A DNA stretch of 15,452 bases, taken from NCBI GenBank assembly GCA_029938595.1, contig JAOZUP010000042.1, positions 1 to 15,452 on the forward strand, written 5' to 3'. Shown here one piece after another: positions 13,140 through 15,452 of the stretch. The first letter of the stretch is position 1, and every line of letters begins with the position of its first letter. The notes below the pieces were generated by a model. That model had not been told where the DNA came from and searched no databases. It was given only the letters and a program-made list of their open reading frames with translations. Origin of the DNA: Thermoanaerobaculales bacterium. GTDB lineage: Bacteria; Acidobacteriota; Thermoanaerobaculia; Thermoanaerobaculales; Sulfomarinibacteraceae. The position numbers and the translations under genes were made by a program.

Positions 13140-14171
13140 GTTTTCGACACCTTGTTGCCCGGGTCCCTCTGTCCGATTCCTCGTGGATCTCGGATTTGTG
13201 CGAAATCGCTCGATCACCTTCTCCGAAAGGGCCTTATCAAGGGCTTCGAGCGCGGCTGAAAACTCCTGGTCTTTTTCTCTCAACCGGCGCCCCTCGCTCA
13301 CCCACCGACTCACGACCACCGAGTGTTTGCGTAACACTCTGGCCAGGCTCCCGGCGCGTTGACCCCATCTCTCGATTCCGCACGAAGCCACTATCCGACG
13401 AAGCCTACCCGTCGAGCTGTCCTGGCGCTTGCTCCCAAGCTGGCTCACCTCAACACCCAACAGGCCGCTCGCCAGGGTTACGAAATCCCCCGCTTCAAGG
13501 TGCGGCCTTTCCAGCCCCGTGCTGCGGCCCAGTTCATCAACCCACGGACGACCCTCCTCCAAATCCAGTTCCCGGTCATGCCCCCACCACGGCAGCTTCA
13601 CAACTTCCTCGGCTAACCCGTCGTCTTTCATCGCCTGCTTCATGCCGCTCGCGTACGCACGACGGGACGACCTCACCGTGCTTCCGAAACACAACAGGGC
13701 CTCGTCCACATCGCAAAGCGGGGTTCGGATCTTCCCCATCAGCTCTCGATGGCCGCTGAAGGTGTACCTCGACGGGTCGTCTGTCAGACCAGCTCGAACC
13801 GGGTTGAGGTGAATGTAGTGGATTACCCTTGACAGGTATTCGGCCTGGTCAATCAGTTTCGCCTTGTACCGGCTTTGCCATAATGGGCCCGTCCTTCCCC
13901 AACGTCGGTTGAAATCCCGGCTGAACCCGCACTGGAGGAACTGCATCGTTCGGGATAGCGGCACGGCAGAGGCCCGCAACGCAACGTGAAAGTGGTTCGT
14001 CATCAGAGCCCAAGCGAAAACAACGAATCCATCGCGCGTCTTGACCTCCCGAAGCCGCTCGACGAATTCTATCGCCTCTTCCGGGTCGCCGAACACGCCT
14101 TCCCCGCGGGCGAACCGGTTGTAAACGTGGTAGAGAGCACCTTCAACGAAAACTCGCGGGCGCCGCGGCAT
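13128..14171 (-). CDS. REP-associated tyrosine transposase (Y1, IS200-like)
   Basis: This 347-residue protein has an N-terminal Y1 transposase domain. It starts MPRRPRVFVEGALYHVYNR, has the metal-binding HUH motif in MTNHFHVAL (His60, His62), FSRDFNRRWGRTGPLWQSRYKAK, and a helix EYLSRVIHYIHLNPVRAGL that probably carries the nucleophilic tyrosine. The C-terminal half contains a DnaA/helix-turn-helix-like region (LLGVEVSQLGSKRQDSS...VSRWVSEG), usual in longer members of this family. It would nick and move single-stranded DNA at palindromic ends. The gene appears intact, with GGGAGG about seven bases before the ATG, and lies inside matching inverted ends. Confidence 0.9.
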   Translation of the reverse strand: MPRRPRVFVEGALYHVYNRFARGEGVFGDPEEAIEFVERLREVKTRDGFVVFAWALMTNHFHVALRASAVPLSRTMQFLQCGFSRDFNRRWGRTGPLWQSRYKAKLIDQAEYLSRVIHYIHLNPVRAGLTDDPSRYTFSGHRELMGKIRTPLCDVDEALLCFGSTVRSSRRAYASGMKQAMKDDGLAEEVVKLPWWGHDRELDLEEGRPWVDELGRSTGLERPHLEAGDFVTLASGLLGVEVSQLGSKRQDSSTGRLRRIVASCGIERWGQRAGSLARVLRKHSVVVSRWVSEGRRLREKDQEFSAALEALDKALSEKVIERFRTNPRSTRNRTEGPGQQGVENQES

Positions 14172-14201
14172 CCCCTTACCTCCCCACCCAACAACCTAAC
14201 A

Positions 14202-14232
14202 CAACAAAGTTAAGAAAGTTTACCCAGGCACC
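14202..14232 (-). repeat. Right inverted end of the RAYT element
   Basis: This is the inverted partner of 13109-13139. It lies 31 bases upstream of the transposase start, where it may also contain its promoter region. Confidence 0.75.
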
Positions 14233-14239
14233 AATACAA

Positions 14240-14259
14240 GAAAAGCAATTCAGCTTTTC
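14240..14259 (-). terminator. Weak stem-loop downstream of the DUF3187-like gene
   Basis: GAAAAGC (14240-14246) and GCTTTTC (14253-14259) form a perfect 7-bp stem with a 6-base loop, 15 bases after the DUF3187-like stop. On the minus strand the stem is followed by TTGT rather than a long T-run, so this is a modest terminator candidate. Confidence 0.4.
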
Positions 14260-14274
14260 AGAGCCCGATAACCG

Positions 14275-15444
14275 TCATCGGAGGATAAAGGCGAAGCTCA
14301 CGTGCGCGGCGATGTCCGGGGTGTTGTCATAGTTGAAGAGGTTTTCGGTCACCGCGACGCCGACGGAACCGTTGCGGAGCTTCCATTTCAGCCCGAGGGT
14401 GGTCTGGAACTCGAGGTCGGAGAGCGATGAGTCTGTGGTGTCGCTGAAAATGCTGCCTGCCGTGAGGAACTGTAGAACCAAGGTCGAGCGGGCACTTAGA
14501 CGATGGAGGTAGGCGAGGTTGAGCGCAGGCAGGTTGGCGGGCTCGAAGCCCGGAGCGCCGTCGAAGTCACCGGTGATCACGTACGATGCGTTGATAACGA
14601 GTGCATTCTTGCGCCAGGTTCTGCCGAGAGCCAGCTGGACACCGTAGTCGGCGCTGCCGCTGGAGAGGAACTTTCCCGACTGCGCCACGGGGATCTTCGC
14701 CGCAGCCTCGAGGCCTACTCGCCAGCCTTTGCGCGAGACGGGCCACGCGTACCGAGCGCCCACCACTGGGTCGCCGAACCCCCCGGACGAAGGGCGATCG
14801 AGAAGCGCGACATTACCACCCTCATAGGGAATCAGGATCTGAAACTGGTTTCTCGCCACCAAGTCGCGACCCGCCTGGGAAACGCCGAGGGCGTCGTGGA
14901 AGCCCTCGATCACGCCGTCAAAAAATCCACCGGTGAAGACGAAGTACGGGATATTGACGAAGACATCGAGGTCCTGTGTAAGGCCGTAATGGGCCGAGAA
15001 ATTCGCCAGTCCGAACTCACCATCGATGTAGAACGCATCATCCCCGAACTCGGACAGGATGGCGACCACGTCGGCGGGCGAGAGAGGTTCACGCCGATCG
15101 CGGCGCCTCAGGTACTCCTCGACCCCGTCACTCATCTGGAAAGTATTCGAGTGGGAGTAGATGAGCTCGACGGCCCATGATCCACGACCGACGGTTTCGG
15201 GCGGGACCGGGATCAGGCCCAGCACCAACGCGTTGGGTAGCGTCAGATCGCGAATCCGAAACGGCGCCGGCGGATTCCATTCGGTGGCAGGGGCGGCGGG
15301 TTCCTGCGACCACGAGGGCGATGACCAAAAGACCACCATAAAGACGGCGCAGGCGACGGCAACCCCACCCTGGCGCCGACGCCACGGCGGACGGTCTTCA
15401 GGCGCCCGGGGGCCCGAAGCTGCCTTCCTTTGCGTGCCGCGCAT
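14275..15444 (-). CDS. DUF3187-like outer-membrane protein
   Basis: This protein of about 389 residues has an N-terminal export segment (GGVAVACAVFMVVFWSSPSWS, cleavage probably near SWSQEP) after a long basic stretch. The true start could be earlier, because the frame stays open to the window edge, or later within the basic stretch. Key blocks are GRGSWAVELIYSHSNTF, FYIDGEFGLANFSAHYGLTQ, and GGFFDGVIEGFHDALGVSQ, which I recall as the hallmark of DUF3187. Amphipathic beta-strands then run to a final aromatic residue near the C-terminus (HVSFAFILR), as in outer-membrane barrels. The function is unknown; an envelope channel or barrel is the best guess. Confidence 0.75.
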   Translation of the reverse strand: MRGTQRKAASGPRAPEDRPPWRRRQGGVAVACAVFMVVFWSSPSWSQEPAAPATEWNPPAPFRIRDLTLPNALVLGLIPVPPETVGRGSWAVELIYSHSNTFQMSDGVEEYLRRRDRREPLSPADVVAILSEFGDDAFYIDGEFGLANFSAHYGLTQDLDVFVNIPYFVFTGGFFDGVIEGFHDALGVSQAGRDLVARNQFQILIPYEGGNVALLDRPSSGGFGDPVVGARYAWPVSRKGWRVGLEAAAKIPVAQSGKFLSSGSADYGVQLALGRTWRKNALVINASYVITGDFDGAPGFEPANLPALNLAYLHRLSARSTLVLQFLTAGSIFSDTTDSSLSDLEFQTTLGLKWKLRNGSVGVAVTENLFNYDNTPDIAAHVSFAFILR

Positions 15445-15452
15445 GATCTGCC

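Larger units (their letters stand above)
13109..14232. mobile_element. RAYT-type element bounded by inverted REP-like ends
   Basis: This 1124-bp unit consists of a Y1/REP-associated transposase gene between two 31-bp inverted ends that match at 28 of 31 positions. The left end starts GGTGCCAGGGG and the right end, read inward, starts GGTGCCTGGGT; both continue AAACTTTCTTAACTTT. Classical IS200/IS605 elements lack such inverted ends, while REP-associated transposase genes are often flanked by inverted REP copies. No target duplication is obvious. Confidence 0.7.

Noticed and set aside
1..15452. CRISPR array, tRNA or rRNA genes
   Set aside because: No regularly spaced direct repeats, cloverleaf-like segments or rRNA signature stretches were seen on either strand.

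Overview
The window is bacterial DNA with dense coding, mostly high in G+C. No rRNA or tRNA is visible, so the taxon is uncertain. A sigma-54 activator paired with a -24/-12 promoter, a DUF3187-like outer protein, a GLG1-type cysteine-rich secreted protein, a probable selenocysteine codon and a REP-associated transposase suggest a Gram-negative such as an Acidobacteriota or deltaproteobacterial-type anaerobe. That placement is inference.

Layout: (1) 3-299 (+) is the C-terminal end of a GntP-family permease. (2) 351-2260 (-) holds a short SRPBCC protein overlapping the stop of a GAF/AAA+/Fis sigma-54 enhancer-binding protein. (3) 2261-2454 is a shared divergent control region: a sigma-70-like promoter for the activator, a perfect AATCGA-N4-TCGATT palindrome, and a near-perfect sigma-54 promoter facing right. 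(4) 2455-10243 (+) is a long, tightly packed probable operon. It encodes a PanE-like reductase, a small acidic protein, a class I methyltransferase, a 65-residue C2HC protein, an AT-rich second methyltransferase, a cysteine-rich TIGR04076-like protein, a membrane isoprenylcysteine-methyltransferase-like enzyme, a VOC fragment, a MerB-like gene interrupted by one in-frame TGA, an LCM-type methyltransferase, an M29-like metallopeptidase and a fifth methyltransferase. (5) 10336-11763 (-) is a PurF-like protein lacking the glutaminase cysteine. (6) 11979-12398 (+) is a secreted protein with two cysteine repeats. (7) 12485-12974 (-) is a RelE/RHH toxin-antitoxin pair with a promoter/operator. (8) 13109-14232 is a RAYT-type element with 31-bp inverted ends. 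(9) 14275-15444 (-) is a DUF3187-like envelope protein.

The most interesting signal is at 6963-7361. An alkylmercury-lyase-like reading frame, with a strong ribosome binding site, is interrupted only by TGA at 7212. By recalled alignment that TGA sits where MerB has its catalytic Cys159. It is followed at SECIS distance by a perfect 9-bp hairpin with a GGTC loop. This looks like a selenocysteine-containing MerB-like protein, although the central MerB core with the other catalytic residues is missing from this copy. Together with five unrelated methyltransferases under apparent sigma-54 control, it suggests a regulated alkyl- or methyl-transfer pathway, possibly involving metals, metalloids or thiols. 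The substrate cannot be read from the sequence.
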